A stretch of 64,000 nucleotides of DNA, taken from Taxillus chinensis (Eukaryota > Streptophyta > Magnoliopsida > Santalales > Loranthaceae). Below the pieces are notes generated by a model. It searched no databases. It worked only from the letters and a program-made list of their open reading frames with translations, and was not told the DNA's origin. The DNA lies in assembly GCA_023512835.1 (NCBI GenBank), contig JAKCVP010000011.1, positions 124,001-188,000 on the forward strand, written 5' to 3'. Made by a program: the position numbers and the translations under genes. Position 1 is the stretch's first letter. Every line of letters starts with the position of its first letter. This document shows, in pieces, positions 45,801-55,815 of this stretch.

Positions 45801-46559
45801 CAGGTCGGTGACAAGTTTGCCTCTCGTCACGGTCAGAAAGGTACCATTGGTATCACGTACACGCAAGAGGACATGCCTTTTACTCGCGAGGGTGTAACTC
45901 CTGACATTATCATCAACCCCCACGCCATTCCCTCTCGTATGACAATTGCCCATTTGGTCGAATGTCTGTTGTCCAAGTCAGCTGTGCTTCAAGGGCGAGA
46001 AGGTGACGCCACGCCATTCACAGACACTACCGTCGAAAGCATCTCGGAGCTCCTAGCGCAATTCGGCTACCACTCGCGTGGTTTCGAGGTCTTGTACAAC
46101 GGCTCCACCGGCAAGAAGCTGGTAGCGCAAGTCTTCTTCGGACCAACCTACTACCAGCGTCTCCGTCACATGGTCGACGACAAGATCCACGCGCGTGCCC
46201 GCGGACCCGTGCAGATCATGGTGCGCCAGCCCGTCGAAGGTCGTGCGCGCGACGGAGGTCTGCGTTTCGGCGAAATGGAGCGCGATTGCATGATTGCTCA
46301 CGGCGCCAGTGCCTTCCTCAAGGAGCGTCTGTTTGACGTTTCGGATGCGTTCCGCGTGCACGTCTGCGAGATTTGCGGCCTGATGACACCCATTGTTAAC
46401 CTTAAGAAGGGACAGTTTGAGTGCCGGGCCTGCAAGAACACGACAAAGGTTGCGCAGATCCATATTCCTTATGCGGCTAAGCTGTTGTTTCAGGAGTTGG
46501 CGGCGATGAACATTGCAACTAGGTTGTATACTACGCGCAGTGGTGTCTCGGTTCGCTAA
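42855..46559 (+). CDS. RPB2: RNA polymerase II second-largest subunit Rpb2
   Basis: Intron-free, 1234-aa, full length for ascomycete Rpb2 (yeast 1224). Motifs seen in order: [20 protein letters not shown] at the N-terminus; [17 protein letters not shown]; the fork/active-site region [68 protein letters not shown]; and a C-terminal zinc-binding [10 protein letters not shown]...FECRACKN (two CxxC pairs). Rpb2 forms one side of the catalytic cleft of RNA polymerase II. Only an Asp/Glu insert ([10 protein letters not shown], about residue 727) looks variable, and it is typical of the Rpb2 family. Many phylogenies use this gene, so it is also the best region for placing the organism. Confidence 0.99.
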   Translation: MDFEEDGGWSEEELRYGHNDADVWPVIKSYFAAKGLVSQQIDSFDEFLTHTVQDIIRDHPSVIYNDEVTQNSLEDNPIIQRRHEISFGKVYISKPLLTEGDGTNQNLEPQDCRLRNLTYSSPLYMEIDYTVRNARERALDAEEAGENPGGDKDLFWEEESRKTIRTYIGKVPIMLKSKNCALTNMTEEDLFRKGECPYDQGGYFIINGSEKVLIAQERSAGNIVQVFHKRDSPTPYVAQIRSSLERGSRLISECEVRMHEKRELQSRGSGKPMSVHLPYVKEDIPLGVLFRALGVVSDEDILKHIVFDRRDTQMLEMLKASIEESFAIQDRETALDYIAKRAGQSQIREKRLRFARDILQKEWLPHISQDPGSETRKAFFLGYMVQRLLRVALGRADEDDRDHFGQKRLDLAGPLMANLFRYLFNKLAKDIQRQLKLDIENSKEFDAHRLIRPMIITNGLKYSLATGNWGDQKKANTKAGVSQVLNRFTFASTLSHLRRTNTPIGRDGKIAKPRQLHNTHWGLVCPAETPEGQACGLVKNLALMCNVSVGSPGYPIIEFMTGQGMELLEEYEPLRNPDYTKVFVNGVWVGVHRDVEHLNYEVLKLRRQGLLTFEISIIRDVREREFKIFTDAGRVMRPLFTVQRDPSMPNYKRMNLTKDHLTRLQETLDWGLDAPNPMTWFDLVKNGIVEFLDAEEEEMAMIHMSPSEFDRVYWKEVHGAGAVEGDDDEEVDETARKPFINDLTTEFTHVEIHPSMILGICASIIPFPDHNQSPRNVYQSAMGKQAMGIFLSNFHYRMETMANVLYYPQKPLAVTNSMEFLRFKELPAGQNAIVAIACYSGYNQEDSVIMNQSSIDRGLFRSLYYRTYVDVEKSVGMSMVEEFAKPTRNDTLRLKHGTYDKLDEDGLIAPGTRVSGEDVIIGKRAPLDDTSEEFGQRTKAHRYRDVSTPLRSTEAGIIDQVLVTHNDRHRFVKVRTRTTKVPQVGDKFASRHGQKGTIGITYTQEDMPFTREGVTPDIIINPHAIPSRMTIAHLVECLLSKSAVLQGREGDATPFTDTTVESISELLAQFGYHSRGFEVLYNGSTGKKLVAQVFFGPTYYQRLRHMVDDKIHARARGPVQIMVRQPVEGRARDGGLRFGEMERDCMIAHGASAFLKERLFDVSDAFRVHVCEICGLMTPIVNLKKGQFECRACKNTTKVAQIHIPYAAKLLFQELAAMNIATRLYTTRSGVSVR

Positions 46560-47135
46560 GAACTGTTGGACGGGGTCTAGGACCGAGCGGGTTTCTGATG
46601 CCCGCCTATCTAGTAATATGCCACTGACTCATTGCACATCACTCTAGACCCAGGATATTGCACACTTTCTTGGGCTGGGTAAGTGAACTTCGATCCAGCA
46701 GGGCTAACAGACATTTCTACCAAAATATTCTTACGGTGGCTGGCGACTAATGTTGAGGGTCATTCTTGAGCTCGCCGTATAGGCGATGATTTCCTTTTTA
46801 TGCATGCACCGGCGCTAAATGGTGGGCATGAGCCCTGATTGACAAGGATGCCGCTGAACAAGAAGCAGAGCGGCACAAAGGGATGCTTGAAAGTGGAAGA
46901 AGATTGCGCATGCAGAGGGGGGCAAAGTCAAAGTAGCATTAGATATTCCGACGTGCAGCAGATGCCAAATGAACATCAGCTGACCGAGGCCCTCTTTCCT
47001 CATTAAAAACCACCTGGCGCTGTGCATACATGTTTTCCAGTCGTGAAATCGCGCAACACTGATCTGAGCCCTCATTGAAACTCGACTCTTCCTCCAGGAA
47101 ACCAGGGACGCTGCACCAGAAGTCCAGCTGCCTTG
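46560..47135. other. Convergent 3' intergenic region
   Basis: About 575 nt between RPB2 and RRP7, transcribed towards each other. No repeat or gene seen; some A/T enrichment at about 46600-46990 suggests the two 3' untranslated regions. Confidence 0.5.
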
Positions 47136-48068
47136 TTACGTCCCCCTTCGCTGCTCCATGCGCCGCCGCACGCGCGCTACATCTCCCTCAAACTTGCCCT
47201 TCAACTCCCGCTCGCGCTCCTTTCTCTTCTCGCGCAGCTGGAAGCGGTAAAAGTCAGACATGCCCTCCTTCTTCTTCGCCTCCTTGGCGCGCATAGCCTC
47301 GAGTGCCTCTGCCGCAGCCTCGTCATTCCGGCTTGGTCTTGGCCCGCGCGTGACGGTGATGAACCCATCTTCGTCTGGCTCTGCGGCTCGAGCGGTGCGT
47401 TTGCGCGCCTGCTCCGCTTCGACCTTGGCCAGATTGAGCATGTAGCTGTCGACTAGTTGCGACAGTGAGGACGACGCAGGACGTGAGAGAGCAAGGTGGG
47501 TTTTGTAGCGTGCTGAGCCGAGGGATTTCACGTCGGCTGCTTTTGAAGGCCAGAGGATGCGCGGCGCAGAGGGGGAGGAGGCGTAGAGTTGCAGGGTTGA
47601 GAAGAGGTGTGTCATTGTTGCGCGGGAGTCGAGGATGATGATTGCTGCTGAGCCGGCGGGGTGCAGGGCTCTGTCGAATGTGGAGGGGAAAGGGGAGGAG
47701 AGGGGGTCATGAGGCGTGTCGTTTTCATCGTCATTGTCTGTGTGCTGGCGCTTTCGCTTCTTGCTTTTTGCCGTGGATGTCTTTGCGGCGGGGAGGGAGG
47801 GAAAGGTTATGGAGGTTATTGTGGGGCGGGGCGTGGAGGATGGGGCGTGTGCGAGGAGGGGCTTGCAGGTGAGGATTGAGCGGAGGTGTGAGATTGTTGT
47901 GTCCGGGGGGATGTTTGCTATGAAGAGTGACTGGGGAGCGAGTTTGGTGGGCACTTTTGGGGTGTGCGGGCGGATGTAGAGGTTGTGTGTTGCTTCGTGC
48001 GGGTATGAAGCTGTGGCGGGATATGTGATTGGGACGACCAGGTAGTCTGAGATGGTGGAGGAGGTCAT
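47136..48068 (-). CDS. RRP7: Ribosomal RNA processing protein Rrp7
   Basis: Single-exon, 310-aa protein. The C-terminal Rrp7 module is clear: DEDGFITVTRGPRPSR, then AMRAKEAKKKEGMSDFYRFQ, LREKRKERERELKGKFEGDV and a basic tail ending RRRMEQRRGT. The N-terminal half is the family's degenerate RRM-like domain (SLFIANIPPDTTISHLRSIL, SAAIIILDSRATMTHLFSTL). A basic nuclear-signal-like patch KSKKRKRQHTD lies between. Rrp7 binds the small-subunit processome (CURI complex) and is needed for 18S rRNA maturation. The ATG at 48066-48068 follows an in-frame stretch without earlier ATG. Confidence 0.93.
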   Translation of the reverse strand: MTSSTISDYLVVPITYPATASYPHEATHNLYIRPHTPKVPTKLAPQSLFIANIPPDTTISHLRSILTCKPLLAHAPSSTPRPTITSITFPSLPAAKTSTAKSKKRKRQHTDNDDENDTPHDPLSSPFPSTFDRALHPAGSAAIIILDSRATMTHLFSTLQLYASSPSAPRILWPSKAADVKSLGSARYKTHLALSRPASSSLSQLVDSYMLNLAKVEAEQARKRTARAAEPDEDGFITVTRGPRPSRNDEAAAEALEAMRAKEAKKKEGMSDFYRFQLREKRKERERELKGKFEGDVARVRRRMEQRRGT

Positions 48069-48856
48069 GTTGAGGAGAGGTCGACCTGCGCGCAACAAGA
48101 ATCATCAGGCGACTGCAGGCATGTAAGTTACAGACAGTAGGTCGGTCAATGGTCATGACTTCAGCTGCAGCCTCCACGCCTACTCGAGATTTCGAGATTT
48201 CGAGGAAAAGTTCGCGCCGCAAAGTTTCTCCGGGCCCGACGCGCCGTTGGGTCCTTGTCTCTCGTAGGTAGTCGTGGTAGTGTGGTAGTCTCAGGTACAA
48301 GCGTGACTTTGGAGCCAGGAGAGGCCAGCTGACAGGGCTAATTAGGCTGTGTGAAGTCATGGACGCGACACGCGCACTTCATGCCCAAGCCTGCTGTCGA
48401 CGAGGCTGTAGCTGTCTGCATCGCCTGTCTGGTCTCTTTGAGCATATCTGTCTGTACGCTTCGAGCATCGACTTCTCCCAAGGGCTTGGCCGCGGCTCGC
48501 CAGGAACCCCTCTTGCAGCTGGCCGTCAAGCCTCGTCAGCCATCGTCTGCGGTCTAGAAGTCACTCCTAAGTAGATAGATCTATCGTCCGCCGTTCGTGA
48601 CTCGCCAAACTCCAAAGTCCCATGTCTGCGATCGACGCAATTACATCGCCCAACCTCTAATCCACATCACTTGTTCCTCCATTTCTCCGCTTTCTCCTCC
48701 CCTTGTCTCCGCCTGCCCACGGCTCATTGCATCCTCCGCTCCTTTGCAGTCTACATCTTCCCCCCCCTTTGTCCTTTCCATTCTACCTACCTTCCTACTT
48801 AGCCCCCTCCCCCACCCTCACCACCACTTGCACTCCTACCATCACAAGCACGCATC
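48069..48856. promoter_or_regulatory. Divergent promoter region, RRP7 / glutaredoxin
   Basis: About 790 nt between divergent start codons. CT-rich sequence at 48660-48850, including CTACCTACCTTCC at 48784-48796, is compatible with the leader of the glutaredoxin gene. No other gene recognised. Confidence 0.55.
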
Positions 48857-49720
48857 ATGCCTTCGCCAAAGCGGAACCGCTCCATCTTCTACATTGGCAT
48901 TGTCATCTTCCTCGTCATCCTCTACGTCGTCACCGGACCCTCCAACACAGAACGCAATGCCTTCTACCGCAAGACAGTAGCTGTAATGGAAGCCAGAGCA
49001 AAAGGCGTAGAGCACATTCTCCAGGACAGAGGCCGCAAGGGCCAAACAGTAGAGCAGCCCCCAACCCACGTCAGCCCAGAAGAAGAGCTCAAGGGCCGTC
49101 TCAAAGAAGCAGAGCACCAAGCCAAGAAGAGTGCAGACGAGCGCTACAACAAATTCAAGGACAGCGGTGCAGGCATCGCTGCGGCAGAGCAGGTCGCTGA
49201 CCAAGCTGCCCTCGCCGGCCAAGTCTACATTGACAATCAGAAGAGCGTCGCTGGCCGCGTCAAGATGCCCGCAGAGCCTGAGGCGACGCAGAAGGAAAAG
49301 GACGAGGCCGTGCGCTTGAATGCCGTGGATCATTCGCAGGAGGGTGTGCTGAAGATTTTTGAGGAGTTGATCTCGCATTCGCCTATTACTATCTTCTCCA
49401 AGAGCTACTGTCCGCACTCGGCTAGGGCTAAGCGGATTTTGTTGGAGGATTACTATATTGAGCCTGCGCCGTATGTCGTTGAGCTAGACTTGCATGACAA
49501 TGGTCCGGCGCTGCAGGATCTACTGCTGAAGATTACGGGAAGACGGACGGTTCCTAATGTCTTGGTTAACGGCAAGAGTGCCGGTGGTGGAGACGACATG
49601 GCTGAATTGGCCAAAGATGGGACGCTGAGCGAGAAGTTTATGGAGATGGGTGATGGTCTTTTGAAGAGGGTCAGGCGCGGTGGAAAGGCACAGAATGGCA
49701 AAGCTCCCAGACGCCGTTAG
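48857..49720 (+). CDS. Membrane-anchored monothiol glutaredoxin (Grx6/Grx7 type)
   Basis: Single-exon, 287-aa protein. A signal-anchor occupies about residues 10-27 (IFYIGIVIFLVILYVVT) and directs the rest to the secretory-pathway lumen. A charged, probably helical stalk follows (EEELKGRLKEAEHQAKKSAD). The glutaredoxin domain covers about 165-275 with ITIFSKSYCPHSARAKRILL; the site is CPHS, a single cysteine (Cys185), so it is monothiol in form. RTVPNVLVNGKSAGGGDDMA is the cis-Pro and glutathione-binding region. Yeast Grx6 and Grx7 are the counterparts in the early secretory pathway. Substrate unknown. Confidence 0.92.
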   Translation: MPSPKRNRSIFYIGIVIFLVILYVVTGPSNTERNAFYRKTVAVMEARAKGVEHILQDRGRKGQTVEQPPTHVSPEEELKGRLKEAEHQAKKSADERYNKFKDSGAGIAAAEQVADQAALAGQVYIDNQKSVAGRVKMPAEPEATQKEKDEAVRLNAVDHSQEGVLKIFEELISHSPITIFSKSYCPHSARAKRILLEDYYIEPAPYVVELDLHDNGPALQDLLLKITGRRTVPNVLVNGKSAGGGDDMAELAKDGTLSEKFMEMGDGLLKRVRRGGKAQNGKAPRRR

Positions 49721-49896
49721 GAGGGAGCGTCACTTTGATAATGGACAAATTGCAGATAGTTGTACATGGTAAATGCACATCAGTAAGGTTCTAGAGTACT
49801 TGTTCCAAAGTCGTGGTCGTCGTCTCTATTCTTGCTGGTCCAGGCAGCCTAGCTGTGTTGGTGCGATACATCAGTTGGCTATGTACAAGTTTGCGT

Positions 49897-50406
49897 CTAG
49901 GTCTTCTTTGGAGCACCATTATTGCCCTGTCTGACCCATTCAGCGAATTCTCGGCTGGCCTCTCTGACGTCCCAGAAGCCCTTCCTTTCATCCAGTCCTC
50001 TAAAGGGGTTGCCGGTTCCACCTCTCCCAGTGATTTCTGTAGGCGCAGATGGGACTACACCGAGCTTATTCCTTGCGTACTCCTCTCTTGCATCGGCGCT
50101 GGGGTCCCATCCCTCGCGCTCAATCTTGCCTGCCCAGTCCGCCCAGCGGATTGGTCGCAACGGTTGTGCGGACAAGACCAGTGATAGAATCAACAGTATC
50201 GAGGATCCTAGTAGCTCGATGGTGATGTCGATTGGCAGGTTTGTAGATGCAGCTAAAAGCGGGTTTGCGGCGTGATGGTGCTCGTGGACGCTGTACAGAC
50301 TGCGGTGGTGGTTAGCGATGGAAACCGCCATGATTTCGGGGGCATCCTACGAGTGCAGGAGCAGCAGACTTGACACTGCGGTCAGACCTCTGGCAAGGAG
50401 CGACAT
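49897..50406 (-). CDS. EMC5: ER membrane complex subunit Emc5 (MMgT family)
   Basis: Two exons (50351-50406, 49897-50299; 51-nt intron) give 152 aa. Exon 1 encodes MSLLARGLTAVSSLLLLHS, the first hydrophobic segment, and the splice joins it to LYSVHEHHHA, a hallmark of EMC5/MMGT proteins. A second transmembrane segment is ITIELLGSSILLILSLVLSA. The C-terminus is a soluble, conserved-looking tail ending in KKT. Emc5 sits in the core of the ER membrane complex, which inserts tail-anchored and multipass proteins. Only 176 nt separate it from the converging glutaredoxin gene. Confidence 0.92.
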
Positions 50407-50660
50407 GGTGTATTCGTTCGGCGCGAATAATGGGGCGGATGGAGCAACACCTGTACTGCGGCGTCAAGGTGAGACTGCTCTAGGATGAGGTAGGTAGTTC
50501 AGAGGTCTCGTTCTTGGCACGTCAATTGAGGCTCTTTCCTGTTCACCTCATGACTGACATGCGCGTGCCCTGAATCTTCCTTTCAATTTGTCCCTGGATT
50601 CTGAACCACATTGGCCGTCTGCACTGATTTGACGATGCCGTTGACAGACAAGCAATATTG
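50407..50660. promoter_or_regulatory. Short divergent promoter, EMC5 / PPR-like gene
   Basis: Only 254 nt between the two ATGs, so the two genes share a compact promoter. A GAGGTAGGTAG repeat lies at 50488-50498. Confidence 0.6.
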
Positions 50661-53303
50661 ATGCAACGACCCGCAGCATTAAGACCGCGAGCGTTCCCCA
50701 AGCCTCATCGCAACCTATACGCTCTCCCAGCTCAACGACTGTGGAGGTTGCGCGGCGCTCTTCACATCCAGTCAGACGCCAGACATGCCTCCACGCACCG
50801 CCCGGATCCGCTTTACCGGAGCCATTGGCTCTTTGAGAAGGTCGATTCCGCTTCTGCCGTACAAGATGGAGAGGTGAAAGAGGTGACTGGCGAGCCAGGA
50901 TGGAAACAGCTTTTAAACAACCATGAGAAACTTATTTCTCTTGCCTCCCTCGAAGACAAGACTTTAGTAGAGAGCATCCTGGGCAGGGAACGCTTTCGAA
51001 CTGACATGAGCCTCTGGAATGCCCTCTTGTCCACCCGGATCCGTCTCCACGGACCATTCGCCTTAGTTCCTATCTTGAAAGAAATGGCAGAAAGGAAGGT
51101 TCTACTGCCTGTAGTAGGCGAAGAGGCAGATTTCTTCTGGCATACGGCAATCGAGGCTGCCATTCAGAAAGATCTCCTGAGTGAAGTACTGTACAAAGAC
51201 CTACAAGAGACGCTACAGAAGCGAGGGCAGCTCTGGGAGCCGCTGTACGCAACGGTGCTGTCTCGTGCTTTGGCGTCGGACACGAAGTCGGCAATATTCT
51301 GGCACGAAAGGCTCCAAGACTTGGGCCTCGCGACTGAAGGCAACTTCAAGACTGTCGTCAGAAATGCGGTAAATGCTAGTGACAGAGCGACACTCAGACG
51401 GTTCGGTTACCTCTACCGGACGATAAAGCCAGGAACTTATCACATCCACGACTTTATCATCCCAAAGATTAAAGGAAGCAAAAAGTCCGTATATCGATGG
51501 CAAGCACTTCTCGTATCCATGAAAGACCTCCCTGCAGATATCTCGAGTCTGCCAGTGGAGCTCCAAAAGAGAGCTGAGGAAATCCTTCGCCATAGACCGA
51601 TCGACGAGACTACGCTCGAAAACGAGACGTCTGGTCCCAATAGAGACCTATCTCTCGATGATGATATGAGAGACTTGACTGACCATCTCCGACGTCAGCG
51701 AAAGCTTGCAGTCGAAAGTATCAGAGGCCTCGAGCCTGATGGTATTAGTGATGACACGGCGGCACGAGCGTTTGCGACCACTCTGTTTTCAGTCGAGGCC
51801 ATAGTCCGAGCTCTTGCAGGACTTGGTCTTCAAGTTCTAGGACCTGTAGCCCTCAGACAACTGTGTCTACGATGCGATGGGCCCCAAGACGTGTGGCAGA
51901 AAGTGGTCCTGCTACAGGAAAGGAACGTTTCGCTATACCCTTGTGCCTACAGCAAGTTCATCTACTTTCTAGCAAAGAGAGGCCGAGGCGACATTCTGAA
52001 ATCAACCTTGGACTGCGATTTACATCCAGATACATTTGGAGATGCCGACACTCAGAAGCAATTGTTGCGGGAATACCTTTCCCGGCAGGACATGGATCAG
52101 GCATATCGGACACTGGTATTGATTACCCTATTCTATCCAGAGAAGATTGGATCCATCTGGAACGCCATGCTTAATCACGAGGTTGACAAAGGTCCTGCCC
52201 GAATCAAGGCAATTGTCGACGACATGCTGAGCAACAACATCCGAATCACCTCAAACTCGATCAAAAACATATTTCTGAACGTTGCACGCATTCGTCGGCA
52301 AACGAGATTCCCGGACTACTGGACCAATCAATTGACCCAGCCGCAAGAAGGGTCTTATGATGATCTGAGGTTCATGACACGCCTGTTCATGGATGTCACG
52401 CGCCAGGGTACAATGGTTCCTCCGGACGTTTGGCAGGGACTGCTCAAGTTCTACGCAATGGACGGTAGGCTTATGGAGATGGAGAAGCTGGCCATGTGGC
52501 TCGCGGTCCGCTTCCCTCCACGGAGCAGTCTTGTGCATCGCAAAACATTCTTTCACGCTAAGAGTCGGTCCACCATCACGCGGAAAACTTATGAAGGCAT
52601 TTTCAACGCGTCGCTGCAGAAAGCGATCATCGAATGGGGGTTCAAGACCATTGGACACTGGATGCCGTGGAAACAGCTCACGTTAGGATTTCGTTCAGCA
52701 GTGCTTGCAGAACGGAACAATGAGTGGCGGCACGATGAAGTAGCTGTCCTACGTTGGTGGGATCGCGGTCTTCTGCTCTGCCGAGAACTCCAGAGACTTG
52801 GTTTCCGGGTGGATCCACGGATGGTGGAGTCAATTTGCATCAAACGACTACGAACTCTTTTCGGGGAGAAGCGATCTGAAAAGCTCGAGAACGTGCAATC
52901 ACGGGACCGAAATCTGTTAACCATTCGAGAAATTGTGGCGAGGGCGAATGAGATATTTGACAAGCAGGTATTCCAGGGTGTATTACATCTTCCGGACGAG
53001 CAGCTTGCAGAACGGCTATTTGCGCGAGACGCCGAGGAGACGATGCGTGGATCTGAGCGGCAGCGTCGATTTGCCAAGATGCTGCTTGATGCAACCGAGT
53101 TCGAGGGAAGAATACTGGATCTGTATGGAAATTTTGGCGGACGGCCGCAGGCACAGCAAGTCTTTGAGCAGATCAAGGTGCGGCTTGAACGGCTTGAGGC
53201 GGAGCATCGAACGCGAGCGTCTTGGAGCCCTTCAAGACCTTTGCCAAAGGCGGCCCACGAGGCTACGGACGGAGAGCAGCGGCAACTCCTTGCGAACGGC
53301 TGA
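50661..53303 (+). CDS. Probable mitochondrial PPR-like protein
   Basis: Single-exon, 880-aa protein. The N-terminus is rich in Arg and Ala without acids (RPAALRPRAFPKPHRNLYAL), as expected of a mitochondrial presequence. The body consists of paired helices with PPR-like spacing (LWNALLSTRIRLHGPFALVP, VKVWNALL-like SIWNAMLNHEVDKGPARIKA, VWQGLLKFYAMDGRLMEMEK), although individual repeats are weak. Fungal PPR proteins such as Cya5 or Aep3-type factors bind mitochondrial mRNAs. I cannot assign the target. The in-frame ATG at 50661 was chosen. Neighbouring EMC5 is divergent. Confidence 0.7.
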   Translation: MQRPAALRPRAFPKPHRNLYALPAQRLWRLRGALHIQSDARHASTHRPDPLYRSHWLFEKVDSASAVQDGEVKEVTGEPGWKQLLNNHEKLISLASLEDKTLVESILGRERFRTDMSLWNALLSTRIRLHGPFALVPILKEMAERKVLLPVVGEEADFFWHTAIEAAIQKDLLSEVLYKDLQETLQKRGQLWEPLYATVLSRALASDTKSAIFWHERLQDLGLATEGNFKTVVRNAVNASDRATLRRFGYLYRTIKPGTYHIHDFIIPKIKGSKKSVYRWQALLVSMKDLPADISSLPVELQKRAEEILRHRPIDETTLENETSGPNRDLSLDDDMRDLTDHLRRQRKLAVESIRGLEPDGISDDTAARAFATTLFSVEAIVRALAGLGLQVLGPVALRQLCLRCDGPQDVWQKVVLLQERNVSLYPCAYSKFIYFLAKRGRGDILKSTLDCDLHPDTFGDADTQKQLLREYLSRQDMDQAYRTLVLITLFYPEKIGSIWNAMLNHEVDKGPARIKAIVDDMLSNNIRITSNSIKNIFLNVARIRRQTRFPDYWTNQLTQPQEGSYDDLRFMTRLFMDVTRQGTMVPPDVWQGLLKFYAMDGRLMEMEKLAMWLAVRFPPRSSLVHRKTFFHAKSRSTITRKTYEGIFNASLQKAIIEWGFKTIGHWMPWKQLTLGFRSAVLAERNNEWRHDEVAVLRWWDRGLLLCRELQRLGFRVDPRMVESICIKRLRTLFGEKRSEKLENVQSRDRNLLTIREIVARANEIFDKQVFQGVLHLPDEQLAERLFARDAEETMRGSERQRRFAKMLLDATEFEGRILDLYGNFGGRPQAQQVFEQIKVRLERLEAEHRTRASWSPSRPLPKAAHEATDGEQRQLLANG

Positions 53304-53875
53304 GATTTCTGGGACTAGCAGTTCAGCAACAATGATACCCATTAGGCCACCGTGACGTGCATTTCTACGGTCGTTCTCGAAGCTCGCTAAGCCGTAGCAT
53401 CGAAGCTACACCCGACTTCAGATCGCAACGAGCTTCCTCATGGCGCCGCAAAGCGAAGTTTTCCACGTGGCCGAGACCGTCGAGCGTCGGAGGACCCGCG
53501 ACGGAGAGCTCATTCTCACTGGTCATGCGCAATACTACCTTGTTAGCCTGATGGTTAGCAGGGTTTGACCAACGCGGGGTGGCATAGCCTTGGCTTGTGG
53601 CTGAGATTCCAGACCCTGGTGACCACCACTCCAAGCACCATCAGCAACCTGCGATTTCTGCTTCTCTGCCTGCCGTGCCTGCCCAGGCTCACGCCTTCGC
53701 TTCTTGGCTGACATTGCCTGGCTCAAAATGTCCTTTCGCCGACGCATGCGAGATTGAAATCTCGATAGTATTTGAGCCCTCTTGTCGGCCTTACTCGTGA
53801 ATTGTTTCGAGTGATTTCTGAGTCCTTCTTATCTTTAGTCAGCCCTACAAGCACCTGATTGTTGCACTCGACAAG
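53304..53875. other. Intergenic, tandem genes
   Basis: About 570 nt, including the 3' end of the PPR-like gene and the promoter/leader of the permease gene (TTCTTATC-rich just before 53876). No gene or repeat recognised. Confidence 0.5.
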
Positions 53876-55815
53876 ATGGCCCCTCAGGACGCCGGCGTGA
53901 CTAGTGGCTTCGCTGCCCACGATGCTTCATCCAAGGCTCCTCCCTCCTACGCAAAGAACGTCTATGAGATTACTGAAGAGGAGAAGGCTCCCCGTGCAGA
54001 TGCTTCAGCCGACATCACTGGCGGCAAAGAGGCCGGTGACACCACTCACCGCACTCTGAAGCCTCGTCACATTCAGTTGATAGGCATTGGTGGAACCATT
54101 GGAACTGCTCTCTATGTGTCCATCGGCCGTGGTTTGATCAATGGCGGCCCAGGTTCCCTGTTTATCGCCTTCACCTGGTGGTAGGTCATCGCTTCACTCA
54201 AAGTAGCTCTCGTACATTTGCTGACTTGACCCAGGTGTACCTTTATTGCCGCAGTCACAATGTGTATGACTTTCCCACTCCATCCCAGCTCTCTTTCTTG
54301 CCATGCTATGACAGACGCGAACGGCCTCTGCGTATCTTCATGCCCCACGCAACATCCTGCTTGCCCAAATGCAACACCTCCCAGAGCACTCTTGCCCATT
54401 CTAACTCCTATGCAGGCATGGCTGAAATGGTCACCTATCTCCCAATCTCCTCTCCTTTTATTCGCTTCGCAGGCAGATACGTTGACGAGGCGTTCGGTGT
54501 TGCCGCTGGCTGGAACTTCTTCATCTTCGAAGCTGCCTTGGTTCCGTTCGAAATCGTCGCCTGCAATGTCATCATCCACTACTGGTCCACTGCAGTGCCT
54601 GCAGGTGGTATCATTGCCATTGTCATAGCCCTGTACTCGGTCCTCAACATGTTCGCTGTGAAGTGGTATGGAGAGACGGAGTTCTGGGCTGCCCTGGGCA
54701 AGGTTTTGCTGATCGTTGGTCTAATTGTCTACACCTTCATTGCCATGTTGGGTGGCAACCCTCTAGGCGACAGATTTGGCTTCCGCTTCTGGAAGGAACC
54801 AGGCGCTTTCACTGGCCCTGTCGACGACTATGGCGTTGGACTTGGTCGCTTCCTCGGGTTCCTGCAGTGTCTCATTCAGGCTTCCTTCACCATTGCCGGT
54901 CCCGACTACGTCTCCATGGCTGCGGGCGAGGCCGAGAACCCACGAACTGTCATGCCCAAGGCGTACAAGGCAGTCTTTTACCGTCTGACCGCATTCTTCG
55001 TCCTGGGTTCTCTGGCAGTCGGCATCCTCGTACCCTTCAACGACGCAGAGCTCACTGCAGCTTTCGAGAACTCCCTGCCCGGTGCAGCTGCCTCGCCATA
55101 CGTCGTCAGCATGAACCGTCTTCGCATCAACGTCCTCCCGCACATTGTCAACGCCATGGTCCTTGCCTCTGCCTTTAGCGCAGGCAACTCGTACGTCTAC
55201 TGCGCCTCTCGCTCTCTCTTCGGTCTCGCGCTCGAAGGCAAGGCGCCCAAGATCTTCCGCAAGACGAACAGGAACGGTGTACCCTACTTTGCCGTCCTCG
55301 CCGTCCTCGCCATTGCCCTCCTCAGTTTCCTACAGGTCAGCAAGAACGCCGCTGTCGTGCTGCAGTGGTTCGTCAACCTAGTCACTGCCTCGCAATTGAT
55401 CAACTTCTGCTGCATGTGCGTCACCTTCCTCGCTTGGCGCCGCGCTCTCGATGCGCAGGGCGTTGATCTAAGGTCGCTGCCCTTCCGCGCACGCTGGGGC
55501 AAGACGTGTGCGTGGTATGCGCTGATAGGGTGCTTCATCATGACTTTTGTAGGCGGGTACAGCGTGTTCTTGCCCGGAAACTGGGACATACCCACTTTCC
55601 TGTTTAGCTATGCCATGGTTGGCATTTTTCCCGTGCTGTACGTTGGGTGGAAGCTAGTTAAACGGACCAAGATTCGCGATCCGAGGACGGTGGATTTGGT
55701 CACGGGTGTGCGGGAGGTGGAGGAATATACTGCTAATTTTGTGCCCAGGGGGCATAAGAATGAGTTTGAGCGGTACTGTGAGGTACTTTTTAGCAAGATT
55801 TTACGGTTGTGGTAG
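53876..55815 (+). CDS. Amino-acid permease (APC/YAT family)
   Basis: Three exons (53876-54180, 54235-54263, 54416-55815) give 577 aa. Exon 2 is only 29 nt, but both junctions are in phase and yield FTWWCTFIAAVTMCMAEMVT. The family start of the membrane region is HIQLIGIGGTIGTALYVSIG, with PISSPFIRFAGRYVDEAFGV and GWNFF next, all typical of fungal YAT permeases (Gap1/Dip5 class). About twelve hydrophobic segments can be counted. Substrate cannot be read from the sequence. It imports amino acids at the plasma membrane. The N-terminal 80 residues are cytosolic, polar and Lys-bearing, as in ubiquitin-regulated permeases. Intron 2 (152 nt) has CTAAC near its 3' end. Confidence 0.94.
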
